In this document: in pieces, positions 39,640-48,196 of the stretch | Layout of the letters: every line of letters starts with the position of its first letter | Numbering within the stretch: position 1 is the stretch's first letter | From: Bin5 sp965220715 | GTDB lineage: Bacteria; Chloroflexota; Anaerolineae; Caldilineales; Caldilineaceae | Direction: 5' to 3' | Assembly (NCBI GenBank): GCA_965220715.1 | Contig: OZ244843.1 | Location: 3,596,001-3,660,000 of the forward strand | Length of the DNA stretch: 64,000 nt | The notes under the pieces: generated by a model | Told to the model about the DNA's origin: nothing | The model's database searches: none | Seen by the model: the letters and a program-made list of their open reading frames with translations, nothing else | Made by a program: the position numbers and the translations under genes

Positions 39640-41877
39640 CTATTCGTAGCGCAGCGCCTCGACCGGCTGCAATTTGCTTGCCCGCCAGGCTGGGTAGAAG
39701 CCGCCCAAAAGGCCGAGCACGAGGGCAAGTGCTATTGCAGTCACGAAGGTACGTGGCTCCCAGGCAGGGCGAAGCATGGCGCCGCCGGCAAAGGGAATAG
39801 ATGAAACTCCGCTGAGGAACAGGACCGCGCCGACACTGCCCAAAATGGCCGACAAAAGGCATAGCAGCAGGCTCTCCTGCATGATCTGCGAGAGGATGCG
39901 CTTGCCAGGCCAGCCCAGCGCCCGCAAGGTACCAATCTCGCGGGTGCGTTCATAGATCGACATGATCATTGTGTTGGCAACTACGATGCCACCCACAATC
40001 AGCGCCAGCATCCCGATTGCGCCGGCGGCAGCCTGCATGGAGGCGATGTCGTCGGTATTCTGGGCAAATTCACTGCTTATACTGGCTCTCACTTTAGGAA
40101 ACCTCTGATTGATCGCGTCCTGGACCGGCTGGGCCAATGAGGGATCTTTGACGTTAACAAACAGAAAGCTGACGTTACGGGGACGATTGAGGATACGCTG
40201 CGATTCTCGCAATGCCAGGATACCGCCCCCTTCCTCCCAGGCAACACCGGTCTCATAGATGCCGACGACCTTGTAGCGGGTGTTGTAAAGCGTCAGGGTA
40301 TCGCCCAGATTGAGTTTGTAGGATTCGGCGGCGTTGCTGCCGATGATGATCTCGGATGGGCGTTGCACCCGCCGCCCGGCTACCAGCTTGTAGTGGTCCA
40401 TGGCCTCGCTGTTGGGATCCAGGCCATGAATAATGAACAACGGCAGTTCGGGTGTCAGGACGATGCCGAGGACCATTGGGCTGACCGATTCGACTTGGGG
40501 CATGGCCTGTATCTGGCGCACGACTTGCTCATCAACGCTGCTCAGAGACATGTCCGGAACGTCTCGCTGCATGACGGTTATGTTACCCGGGCTGCCGCTG
40601 CCGGCGAGGTTGTTCATCTGACCGATGAGGCCGGCGGTAATGCCACCCAGCATTACCAGCGTGCCGACACCGATGCCGATGCCGGCTGCGGCGAGGAGAG
40701 TGCGGTTGCGCCGCCGCCACAGATTGCGGAAACTCTGGTTGCCGATCCGGCTTAGCACGCCACCCTTGAAGTCGGAGGCTGTGCCGCCCTCGTAGGAGAG
40801 AGCTTCGACCGGCCGCAGACCGGCAGCCCGCCAGGCGGGGTACACTCCCCCCACCAGACCGAGAACGAGGGCTGTCACCAGGCCCTGGGCAAAAATGGAC
40901 GGAGTAAAGACACCGGCAAGCAGTGGTCCCATTCCTGGAATTGTTTCTGTCAGTTTGGCCAGGCCGATCCCCAGAAAGATGCCGACAACGCCACCAAATG
41001 CGCTTAGCGTCACGGATTCTCCAAGGATAATCCAGAGGACTCGCCAACGGCTCCAGCCCAGCGCGCGCAATGTGCCGATTTCGCGGGTGCGTTCCAAGAC
41101 ACTCATTACCATCGAGTTCATCATGCCAAGGCCGCCTATGAAGATGGCGATTGCGGCGACGCCCCAGGCAAAGCCCTGCAACATTTGTTCATACTGTTGA
41201 TTGCTTTCGCGTTCGCTGGTCTTGCTTATTTTCAGGTCGAGATCAAGGGCTTCAATCCGCTTGATCGTCTCATCTGCGTTGTCGCCGCGGCGCAGACCTA
41301 TCTCGTAGAGGCTGACCTTACGCTCGAACTGGGCAGCGGATTTTGCGTCTTCGAGCCCAAGGACGCCACCCGACTCTTCGATGCCTTGACCGGTTTCATA
41401 TATGCCGACAACGCGAAAAGGCGTTCCGTAGATGCGTAAATTGTCGCCGATAGCGATATCGATCGATTCAGTGGCGCGTTGACCTATCACGATCTGGCCA
41501 GGACCACTCAGAGGTTTGCCCTCGACGATGCGATAGTGATCCATGGCGGTGCTACCAATCTCATAGCCAAAAAGGACGAAAAACGGAAGGTCCGCGGTCG
41601 AAACCCAGGTGTAGACACCGGCTTCCACTCGATCCACACCGGGAACGGTCCGCAAGCGCTCGCCGACTGTGTCGTCCAGGCTGCTCAGTGCGGGGTCGAT
41701 CGCCTCTGCCTGGGTAATTAACAGGTCGTTGCTGCTTCCGCCGACAGCTACGGCGAAATTCGACGAAAGTCCTTCCGCGATCGAGCCCAGCGCCACTACT
41801 GCGGCGACGCCGATGGCGATCCCGAGGAGAGTCAAGCCGCTTCGGACTGACCGGCGCATAAGATTTCTGAAGATCAT
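39640..41877 (-). CDS. Duplicated MacB-type permease (two FtsX modules in one chain)
   Basis: The 745-residue protein contains two consecutive MacB/FtsX permease units of about 370 residues. Each has an N-terminal helix, a periplasmic domain with VVGIYETG near its end, the TREIGTLRALGW loop, and a closing LVGGVYPAWRAAGLRPVEALSY or LLGGFYPAWRASKLQPVEALRY. Standard MacB-type permeases carry one unit and dimerise, so this chain would supply both halves of the transporter. The two halves differ enough to show the fusion is old. With the adaptor and ATPase it forms a tripartite-like export system of unknown substrate. Confidence 0.92.
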   Translation of the reverse strand: MIFRNLMRRSVRSGLTLLGIAIGVAAVVALGSIAEGLSSNFAVAVGGSSNDLLITQAEAIDPALSSLDDTVGERLRTVPGVDRVEAGVYTWVSTADLPFFVLFGYEIGSTAMDHYRIVEGKPLSGPGQIVIGQRATESIDIAIGDNLRIYGTPFRVVGIYETGQGIEESGGVLGLEDAKSAAQFERKVSLYEIGLRRGDNADETIKRIEALDLDLKISKTSERESNQQYEQMLQGFAWGVAAIAIFIGGLGMMNSMVMSVLERTREIGTLRALGWSRWRVLWIILGESVTLSAFGGVVGIFLGIGLAKLTETIPGMGPLLAGVFTPSIFAQGLVTALVLGLVGGVYPAWRAAGLRPVEALSYEGGTASDFKGGVLSRIGNQSFRNLWRRRNRTLLAAAGIGIGVGTLVMLGGITAGLIGQMNNLAGSGSPGNITVMQRDVPDMSLSSVDEQVVRQIQAMPQVESVSPMVLGIVLTPELPLFIIHGLDPNSEAMDHYKLVAGRRVQRPSEIIIGSNAAESYKLNLGDTLTLYNTRYKVVGIYETGVAWEEGGGILALRESQRILNRPRNVSFLFVNVKDPSLAQPVQDAINQRFPKVRASISSEFAQNTDDIASMQAAAGAIGMLALIVGGIVVANTMIMSIYERTREIGTLRALGWPGKRILSQIMQESLLLCLLSAILGSVGAVLFLSGVSSIPFAGGAMLRPAWEPRTFVTAIALALVLGLLGGFYPAWRASKLQPVEALRYE

Positions 41878-42076
41878 GGGCTACTTTTCAAGCAGTTCTT
41901 GCTAACAGGCCGACCACAATATTTCGGAAATGCGGAGGCGGGGGAGCGGTACAGTGCCTCGTCCAGACATGAAATTCACAGTTCGGGCGAAAGTCTTGAT
42001 GCCAAACATGCTACATTGCTGCGCTCGGTACTATCATCATCATCGCATAGCCTACGGCTAGTTGACTGACGATGCT

Positions 42077-42094
42077 CTGTCAGAGTCCTGACAG
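42077..42094. promoter_or_regulatory. Perfect inverted repeat between regulator and permease
   Basis: CTGTCAG and CTGACAG flank AGTC, a 7-bp stem with 4-base loop, just beyond the DtxR-like stop codon and about 200 bases upstream of the permease. No T-run follows on the minus strand, so it is not a standard terminator. It may be an operator or an mRNA hairpin. Confidence 0.35.
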
Positions 42095-42102
42095 GATTCC
42101 TA

Positions 42103-42795
42103 CTAAGCTGACGCGGGCACTACTTGCAGGAGGGCCGCCATTTCAATTGCCAAGGCGTGTTCCTCCCCGGCAACTTCCACGAGTACCGGACCGTCAAAGG
42201 GAGCCTGTTCGCGCAGGTAAACTTCTACGTTCAGATGCAAGCCCAGCCTACCCAGATAGGCGAGGCGTTCCTTTTCCTGGCTCAAGACACGAACCAGTCT
42301 GTATGCGCGGCCGGCTTCGGCTTGTGAAAGAGGGTGACCTGGCGTGTGGCTGATCTCGCCATTCTTGGAAGGAATGGGATCCCCGTGGGGGTCCACTTTG
42401 GGGTAGCCCAGCGAAGTTGCAATGGCATCCTCCAACGCTTCGCTGATCACGTGTTCGAGGCGTTCGGCCTCTTCATGCACACTGTCCCAGGGGATGTCCA
42501 ACGTCTTGTGCAGGAAGAGTTCAAGCAAGCGGTGATGGCGTAGAATCTCGAGCGCGACGCTTCTGCCGGTTGAAGTAAGGGCGACGGCTTGATGGGGACG
42601 GTAGATTACCAGGTCCATCTGGGCCAGCTTCTTCACCATATTGGTGGCAGAGGCGGGGGTATAGCCAATGTATTCGGAAAGGGCCGAATTTGTGACCTGC
42701 TCCCCGCGCGCTTCCAGGTTATAGATGGCTTTCAGATAGTCCTCGTGATTGGAGGAAAGCGGGCTGCTGATTTCGGAGGAGTAGTTTTTAGTCAT
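42103..42795 (-). CDS. DtxR/MntR-family metal-dependent repressor
   Basis: The start ATG 42795-42793 gives 230 residues. Residues 15-75 form the winged helix (EDYLKAIYNLEARGEQVTNS and TPASATNMVKKLAQMDLV). Residues 80-140 form the metal-binding and dimerisation domain with HHRLLELFLHKTLDIPWDSV and EEAERLEHVIS carrying the expected Glu and His ligands. The last ~75 residues form an FeoA/SH3-like domain, present in DtxR and IdeR but absent in MntR. Family members repress metal-uptake genes when Fe2+ or Mn2+ is plentiful. It stands before the efflux genes and probably controls itself. Confidence 0.92.
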   Translation of the reverse strand: MTKNYSSEISSPLSSNHEDYLKAIYNLEARGEQVTNSALSEYIGYTPASATNMVKKLAQMDLVIYRPHQAVALTSTGRSVALEILRHHRLLELFLHKTLDIPWDSVHEEAERLEHVISEALEDAIATSLGYPKVDPHGDPIPSKNGEISHTPGHPLSQAEAGRAYRLVRVLSQEKERLAYLGRLGLHLNVEVYLREQAPFDGPVLVEVAGEEHALAIEMAALLQVVPASA

Positions 42796-42801
42796 GGCTA
42801 A

Positions 42802-42830
42802 ATTGTATGTACGAATTCTACATTTGTCAA
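42802..42830 (-). promoter_or_regulatory. Strong sigma70 promoter with internal palindrome, dtxR-like gene
   Basis: On the minus strand TTGACA (42830-42825) and TACAAT (42807-42802) are exactly 17 bases apart. Inside lies an inverted repeat of ATGTA and TACAT arms seven bases apart (42807-42823). The -10 ends only six bases before the start codon, so the transcript should start at or next to the ATG and be leaderless. The palindrome covers the spacer and touches the -10, a classic position for autorepression. Confidence 0.65.
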
Positions 42831-42996
42831 GTCGGATGGAGGGGGCCGGGGTACGATGCTGTTCTGAGCCCAACCTCTGTGGCTAGCGGACCATCTTGCT
42901 CTGCAAGAGAGTGGCGATTCGGGCTGCGCGGAAAGGTCAACCCTGCCCGCAAAAGGAGCAAGGCAGACTATTGACTCTCTGGCTGAGATTGGTTAG

Positions 42997-43959
42997 CTAC
43001 TGCGAGGGGCTCAGGTAATGCTCACCGTCAAAATGGATCAGATGATCCGGTGCGTTCGCAATCCATACTTCGGTCTCCCAGGATATATCGGCCAAATAGC
43101 GCGCCATATCAGTGCGTGTTGGGAACGCGGTGACGAAGATCAGGCTGGCGGCAGCAGTGCCAAATAGCCGGGTGAGTTCATCGTGGCGTTTGCTATCCAC
43201 CGGCCCGTGGCTTGTAACGGCCTCTATTAAGAGCAACCAGTTCTTCGAATGAAGATAGAGCGCAACATCAGGCATCTTGCCATGGGAATCCACTTCTACA
43301 CCGAGTTCTCTAAGAGTGGCAGTGTCAAAATAGGCCCACTTTTTGCCGGTATCGCCCACGTAGATGACTTTGCCGCCAGCTACAAAGCGAGGAGCGAATT
43401 TGTCGACAACTGCTTTTATCAGTTCGTTGTGCTTTCCAGGTGTGAGAGTGATTTCTGTCCCATCTGCTACGGTGATGGGGATCAAATGCATCTTGCGCTG
43501 TCGAGCATACCGTAGCTGTAAACCCTGTCGATTCCGTTTGTACTCGGCAAGGCGAAGTTGCCATTGTGGGGAGTCGAAGAATCGAATTAAACATAACGCT
43601 TCCGGCTCCACTTGATAGCATGATTTCGGGCTGTTTACAGGTCGATCAGGCTGGTCGGGATTAGGGACCGCCAGTGCTGCCTCCATGAACTGATGCACTG
43701 TTTGCCGCCGGAAGGTTTCCCGCGTGTTTGGAGCATAGATACGGTGGTAATTTCTGCTACACCAGTCCATTATAGGTGTAATGCCCATGAGGGGATTCTT
43801 CGCATTGGCCTAGGGGGTATTGGGTCTGAGGTCCAAGAGCGCGAGTAGAACTAATGCGGATCGAACGTTTTTTTGAGCGCGGGGAAAGTCCAGATGTTCC
43901 AGCACTTCGATGGCTTCTCGGATTTTCCCTTCGACCGGGCTTTCGACCTGTTCAGCCAT
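42997..43959 (-). pseudogene. BsuBI/PstI-type restriction endonuclease with amber codon 50
   Basis: From ATG 43959, directly after the methylase stop (TAAATG), the frame encodes 320 codons, the size of BsuBI and PstI, but codon 50 (43812-43810) is TAG. Before it come 49 residues of the N-terminal helical domain (IREAIEVLEHLDF...NVRSALVLLALLDLRPNTP). After it the domain continues ANAKNPLMGITPIMDWCSRN. The catalytic domain follows with VIYVGDTGKKWAYFD, SHGKMPDVALY and LLLIEAVTSHGPVDSKRHDEL. Family members have Trp at the stop position, so TGG to TAG is likely. Restart at the ATG 43788 would give 263 residues, without a visible ribosome-binding site. Confidence 0.88.
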
Positions 43960-45486
43960 TTAGAACAACGCTTCTTCGATCCAAGAATCGATCTCTGTCT
44001 GGGACGGGAATACGAAGCCTTTTATGCGCTCGCCAAGTGTCTCCAGCATTGCCAGATCAGGGTAACGAAGGTTGAGGAGATCCTTGACATTGACCTGAGT
44101 GTGTCCACTGAATTGCCGGAAACAGATGTCGTAGAAGGTTGAATTCAAATATACCGCCAGTCCTCGAGCTACCTCCTTAGAGAGGCCCTGCCTGCCGCAG
44201 TGAAAGACGTTCAGGTGATTCTCAAATGCAACCCTTGCACCAGGTATTGAGGCGGGATCATAGATGGAGGCAACGACTCGGCGGCGCTCCTCTTTCGACG
44301 AAAATCGACGCACGACCGTGAAATGGCCGTTTCGATACAACCACTTTTTCACTTGCTCGTCCGGAATGATTGCATTAGGCTTTTTGCCATTGCTCACCGG
44401 CCAGGCAACAAAGTGGCCTCTGCAATGGGCCGGATAGATCATCGGTACGGTTCCGGGTTCTGGTTCCATGCGGAGATACTCTCTGTGCCGGAAGTCGACA
44501 ACCGGACCCGTTGATGAATTGATCCCTAGACTGTTCAAGGTATTAGGCAAGGAGTACATGCGCTCGACGAATCGCAGGTCCCTATTGTCGGTGATAATGT
44601 GGATGAAGGGCTCCGGGGCCTGCGGGACAATAATTTCGGCGAAGTCTACATTGCGGCTCCTCAGCCTGGAAAAATCTGCGTCCTCGGATACCGAGATTGT
44701 GACTTCAGACTGTGGCTGGTTTCTCACTGCGTGGATAATGACGCTTTCTTGCAGAACATCATCATCTCTAAATGCGTCCGTTCGACTCTCGAAGACATGA
44801 ATCTGCCTCAGACTCATCTTCTCAATCAATAGTTTTCGAAATGGCTTGAAGTAGGGGCCATTGCAGAAACTGCGAGGTGTAATCGCCACCATTTCACCGT
44901 TATTCTCAAGCATTCTGATAACCAAAGAGAGAAAGCCGGCGTAGAGATTGCTTGTTTCAATGCCGGCGGACCGTAGTAGCTGCCTATGAGTGGAATCGCT
45001 GTGGATCTTCTTGTAAGGAGGGTTCAAAATTGCATGTGTAAACTTTGATGCGGTCGAGGTTTCGGGAAATAGCGGACCAGGACTGGTAAGAAGCTGCGAA
45101 GTGCCGGACTGGACAAAGTCCTCTTTAGAAAGGTGAGAGTCAAACCTGATGCCAGCGCTCTGGCAGACTTGCCCGCATTCGGCAAGCGTTGTCTTGAGAG
45201 CTTCTTCCATGATGGGATCAACTTCGAAAGCTGTAGCAACAATTGAAGAGACGTGGCTGTCCCGCTGACAGAATTCTTCCACAAATGCCGCTGTCAAGGA
45301 GCCTACGCCGGCGCCAGCGTCAAGTAGCTTTATTGGCCCGCTCCCTGCTTCGCCGAAAAGTGAGGCCATGAACCGAGCAACAGGGCGCGGAGTCATAAAC
45401 TGTCCGAGAGCTGACTTCGCTCTCGGTTCAAGTCTGCTATTGGTCGTAAGCCGACGAAGATCCACGCTTTCGGTCAGACTGGGCAT
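43960..45486 (-). CDS. PstI/BsuBI-type N6-adenine DNA methyltransferase
   Basis: The 508-residue protein has the SAM-binding LLDAGAGVGSLT at 54-65 and the catalytic NPPY at 155-158, followed by VAITPRSFCNGPYFKPFR near 215. The C-terminal half is a target-recognition region. Length and gene order (methylase then nuclease on the same strand) match the PstI and BsuBI systems, which recognise CTGCAG and methylate its adenine; that specificity is inferred. The methylase is intact while the nuclease gene has a premature stop. The region is less GC-rich than its surroundings, as expected for a transferred system. Confidence 0.93.
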   Translation of the reverse strand: MPSLTESVDLRRLTTNSRLEPRAKSALGQFMTPRPVARFMASLFGEAGSGPIKLLDAGAGVGSLTAAFVEEFCQRDSHVSSIVATAFEVDPIMEEALKTTLAECGQVCQSAGIRFDSHLSKEDFVQSGTSQLLTSPGPLFPETSTASKFTHAILNPPYKKIHSDSTHRQLLRSAGIETSNLYAGFLSLVIRMLENNGEMVAITPRSFCNGPYFKPFRKLLIEKMSLRQIHVFESRTDAFRDDDVLQESVIIHAVRNQPQSEVTISVSEDADFSRLRSRNVDFAEIIVPQAPEPFIHIITDNRDLRFVERMYSLPNTLNSLGINSSTGPVVDFRHREYLRMEPEPGTVPMIYPAHCRGHFVAWPVSNGKKPNAIIPDEQVKKWLYRNGHFTVVRRFSSKEERRRVVASIYDPASIPGARVAFENHLNVFHCGRQGLSKEVARGLAVYLNSTFYDICFRQFSGHTQVNVKDLLNLRYPDLAMLETLGERIKGFVFPSQTEIDSWIEEALF

Positions 45487-45528
45487 GATGTTACATCTTA
45501 AGAGTCATAAGAAAAGGGAAAAGGAGCC

Positions 45529-47898
45529 CTAGAGCTGTCCAAGGCTGTACTGCGTCCAGTCCATCAGCGCTTGCTGGCAGCCGAACTTGCGGGCCGCTGA
45601 TTCAATCCCGTTTTGGAGGCGGGTTGCGGCTGTTTCCAGGGAGTCTTGGGCGCCAGGCGCCTCTCCATCCGGCTGGCCTGCGGCGCTGCCGTTCGGTGCT
45701 ATCTGTTCCTCACGTCTATGGTACAAGCCATCGTTCTGCAATGTCCAGGACTGACGCCTGTCTTCCAGACAACAGTCCAGGATGCGCTGCAACTGCTCCT
45801 GCAGCGCTGGCTCTTCCACCGGTACGATTGCCTCGACACGGGCGATGAGATTTCGCGACATCCAGTCGGCGCTGCCAATGAAATAGAGGGGCTTGCCATC
45901 GTTGACAAAGGAGTAAATGCGGTGGTGCTCGAGAAAGCGGCCAATTAGGCTTATTACTTCGATGTTGTCGCTGATTCCGGCAATGCCCGGCTGGATACGG
46001 CAGTTGCCGCGCACGATCAGACGAATAGGCACACCCGCCTGACTGGCGCTATATAGCGCCCGCACAATGACGGCGTCATCAAGCCCGTTCATTTTGGCGG
46101 TGATGCCGGCGGGCCGACCGGCAAGCGCATTTGCCGCCTCGGTATCGATCAATTCCTCGAACCTGTCCCGCATGTTGACAGGAGCGACGAGAAGCCGTCG
46201 GAAGTGACGTTGGCGGCTGTAACCGGTCAGAAAGTTAAATAGGTCCATCAGATCGGCTCCGACCTCGGGACGAGCGGTCAGGAGCCCCAAGTCGGTGTAG
46301 AGCCCGGCGGTCTTCGGATTATAGTTGCCGGTACCGATGTGGGCATATACCTGTATACCATCCTCTTCCTCGCGCACAACAAGCGTTGTCTTGGTATGTG
46401 TCTTCAATCCGACGAGACCATAGGCCACGTGGACGCCTGCGTCTTCAAGGGTTCGCGCCCATTCGATGTTTCGCTCTTCATCGAACCGGGCCTTCAGTTC
46501 AACCAGGACGGCCACTTGTTTGCCCCGCTCTGCGGCCTGGATCAACGCCCGGCCGACCGGAGAGTCGGAGCTGGTCCGGTAAAGCGTCTGCTTAATCGCC
46601 AGAACCTGCGGGTCCCTGGCAGCCGCTTCGATGAAAGCCTGGGTGCTGGTGGCAAAACTGTGGTAAGGGTGGTGGACCAGCACATCACCTTTTCTGATAA
46701 TGGAAAATATGTCGGCAGGCCGGGTCAGGCTGCCGACGCCAGAAAACGCGGGATGTGTCTGGGGGGTCCAGGGCTGATTTTTCAGATGGGGCAAATTGAC
46801 ATCGGAGAGCGGCAGCAGGTCTGCCACGCCCAGAGGACCTTCATGGGAATAGACATCGGTGTCGTGCAGTTCCATCTCTTGCATCAGAACGGCGCGGATG
46901 TCGTCCGGCATCGACTCGGCTACTTCCAGGCGGACGATTGGGGCAAAGCGGCGTTCGCGCAACTCCTCGCTGATCATGGAGAGGAGGTCGTCGGCCTCAT
47001 CTTCGCTGCGAGCGATATCGGCGTTTCTGGTCACGCGGAAAGGATAGGTGGCGATGAGTTCCATGCCAGGAAAAAGAAGGGCCAAATTGTGCGTAATCAC
47101 CTGTTCCAGGGGAACAAAATCAAGCGAGTCGTTGACCGTAACCCAGCGGGCCCGGTTGGAGGGAACTTTGACTCTGGCGAACCGGATCTCGCGGTTGACG
47201 GGGTCTCGCATTTCTACGGCGAGGCTTAGGCTGAGGTTACTGATAAAAGGGAAGGGATGGCCTGGATCTACAGCAAGAGGCGTCAGAATCGGGTATATTT
47301 CTTTGCGGAAGAAGGCGGCCAAAGCATCTTGCTGTTGGCCAGGCAGTTCGTCGTAGGTGACGAGACGCATACCCTCTGCACGCAGCCCAGGCAGGATTTC
47401 GTTCAGGAGTGCATGTGTCTGACACTGAACCATGGCGCGCACGTGGCGGGCGATGATGCGCATCTGAAAGTCGGGTGTCCAGCCGTGAAGTTTCAGATTG
47501 GCGACGCCGGCGGCCTGTTGCCGTTTCAGGCCCCCGACCCGCTTGCGGAAGAACTCATCCAGATTGCTACTGGTGATACCGATGAACTTGAGCCTCTCGA
47601 GGAGCGGGTTGCGCTCATCGAGCGCTTCGTAGAGGACACGCCAGTTGAAATCCAGCCAGCTCAGTTCGCGGTTGTAGATGGCCGGTGAGTCCGCTAACTC
47701 GTCGAGCGAGAGATTGGCAAGGGGTTTTTGGGAGGGCGGGTAAGCGGAGACGGGTGGCATGGTCGTTTCGAAGGAAGGGTCCGCCCGCCAGTCGAAAGCC
47801 GTAACAGAATCTGTTTCTGCCGCGGCATCGGTCATCAGCTGTTCGACAGGAGTGGGGCTATCGGACTCTTCGTCAAATCGATAGGTGTAACTGTTCAT
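45529..47898 (-). CDS. ppk1: Polyphosphate kinase 1
   Basis: PPK1 makes inorganic polyphosphate from ATP. I start at ATG 47898-47896 with GGAG ten bases upstream, giving 789 residues; the open frame further upstream is not protein-like. The N-terminal ~90 residues are a variable acidic extension. The family sequence then begins at YNRELSWLDFNWRVLYEAL. Later come the DVLVHHPYHSFATS segment, the LKARFDEERNIEWARTLEDA helix, and GLKTHTKTTLV with the likely phosphorylated His near residue 501. The phospholipase-D-like C-terminal domains complete it. The methylase gene follows on the same strand 42 bases away. Confidence 0.95.
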   Translation of the reverse strand: MNSYTYRFDEESDSPTPVEQLMTDAAAETDSVTAFDWRADPSFETTMPPVSAYPPSQKPLANLSLDELADSPAIYNRELSWLDFNWRVLYEALDERNPLLERLKFIGITSSNLDEFFRKRVGGLKRQQAAGVANLKLHGWTPDFQMRIIARHVRAMVQCQTHALLNEILPGLRAEGMRLVTYDELPGQQQDALAAFFRKEIYPILTPLAVDPGHPFPFISNLSLSLAVEMRDPVNREIRFARVKVPSNRARWVTVNDSLDFVPLEQVITHNLALLFPGMELIATYPFRVTRNADIARSEDEADDLLSMISEELRERRFAPIVRLEVAESMPDDIRAVLMQEMELHDTDVYSHEGPLGVADLLPLSDVNLPHLKNQPWTPQTHPAFSGVGSLTRPADIFSIIRKGDVLVHHPYHSFATSTQAFIEAAARDPQVLAIKQTLYRTSSDSPVGRALIQAAERGKQVAVLVELKARFDEERNIEWARTLEDAGVHVAYGLVGLKTHTKTTLVVREEEDGIQVYAHIGTGNYNPKTAGLYTDLGLLTARPEVGADLMDLFNFLTGYSRQRHFRRLLVAPVNMRDRFEELIDTEAANALAGRPAGITAKMNGLDDAVIVRALYSASQAGVPIRLIVRGNCRIQPGIAGISDNIEVISLIGRFLEHHRIYSFVNDGKPLYFIGSADWMSRNLIARVEAIVPVEEPALQEQLQRILDCCLEDRRQSWTLQNDGLYHRREEQIAPNGSAAGQPDGEAPGAQDSLETAATRLQNGIESAARKFGCQQALMDWTQYSLGQL

Positions 47899-48196
47899 CA
47901 GTTCTGTCTCCGACTTGCTTTTCAAAGTGCGATGGGCAACGCTGTAGGCGAGGGCTGTGCCTATTTTAGGGAAAATCGGCTCAATTGTAAAGTGCGGGGA
48001 CGGAAGGAGTTCAACCCAAAACAAGAACGTAGCAGAATGAAGTAGTTGCCGATTCGAACCTGCTACTTGTTTTGGTTGTGGGCGTCGAAACTGAATGCGG
48101 CGATGGCAGGGCGAGTTGAATTTCGGCCGGCGGACCTGCCAACGTTTTATTGGGCCCTGACGGCAATGCGGCGGGGCCTTCTGCGTTAGGCATGTC

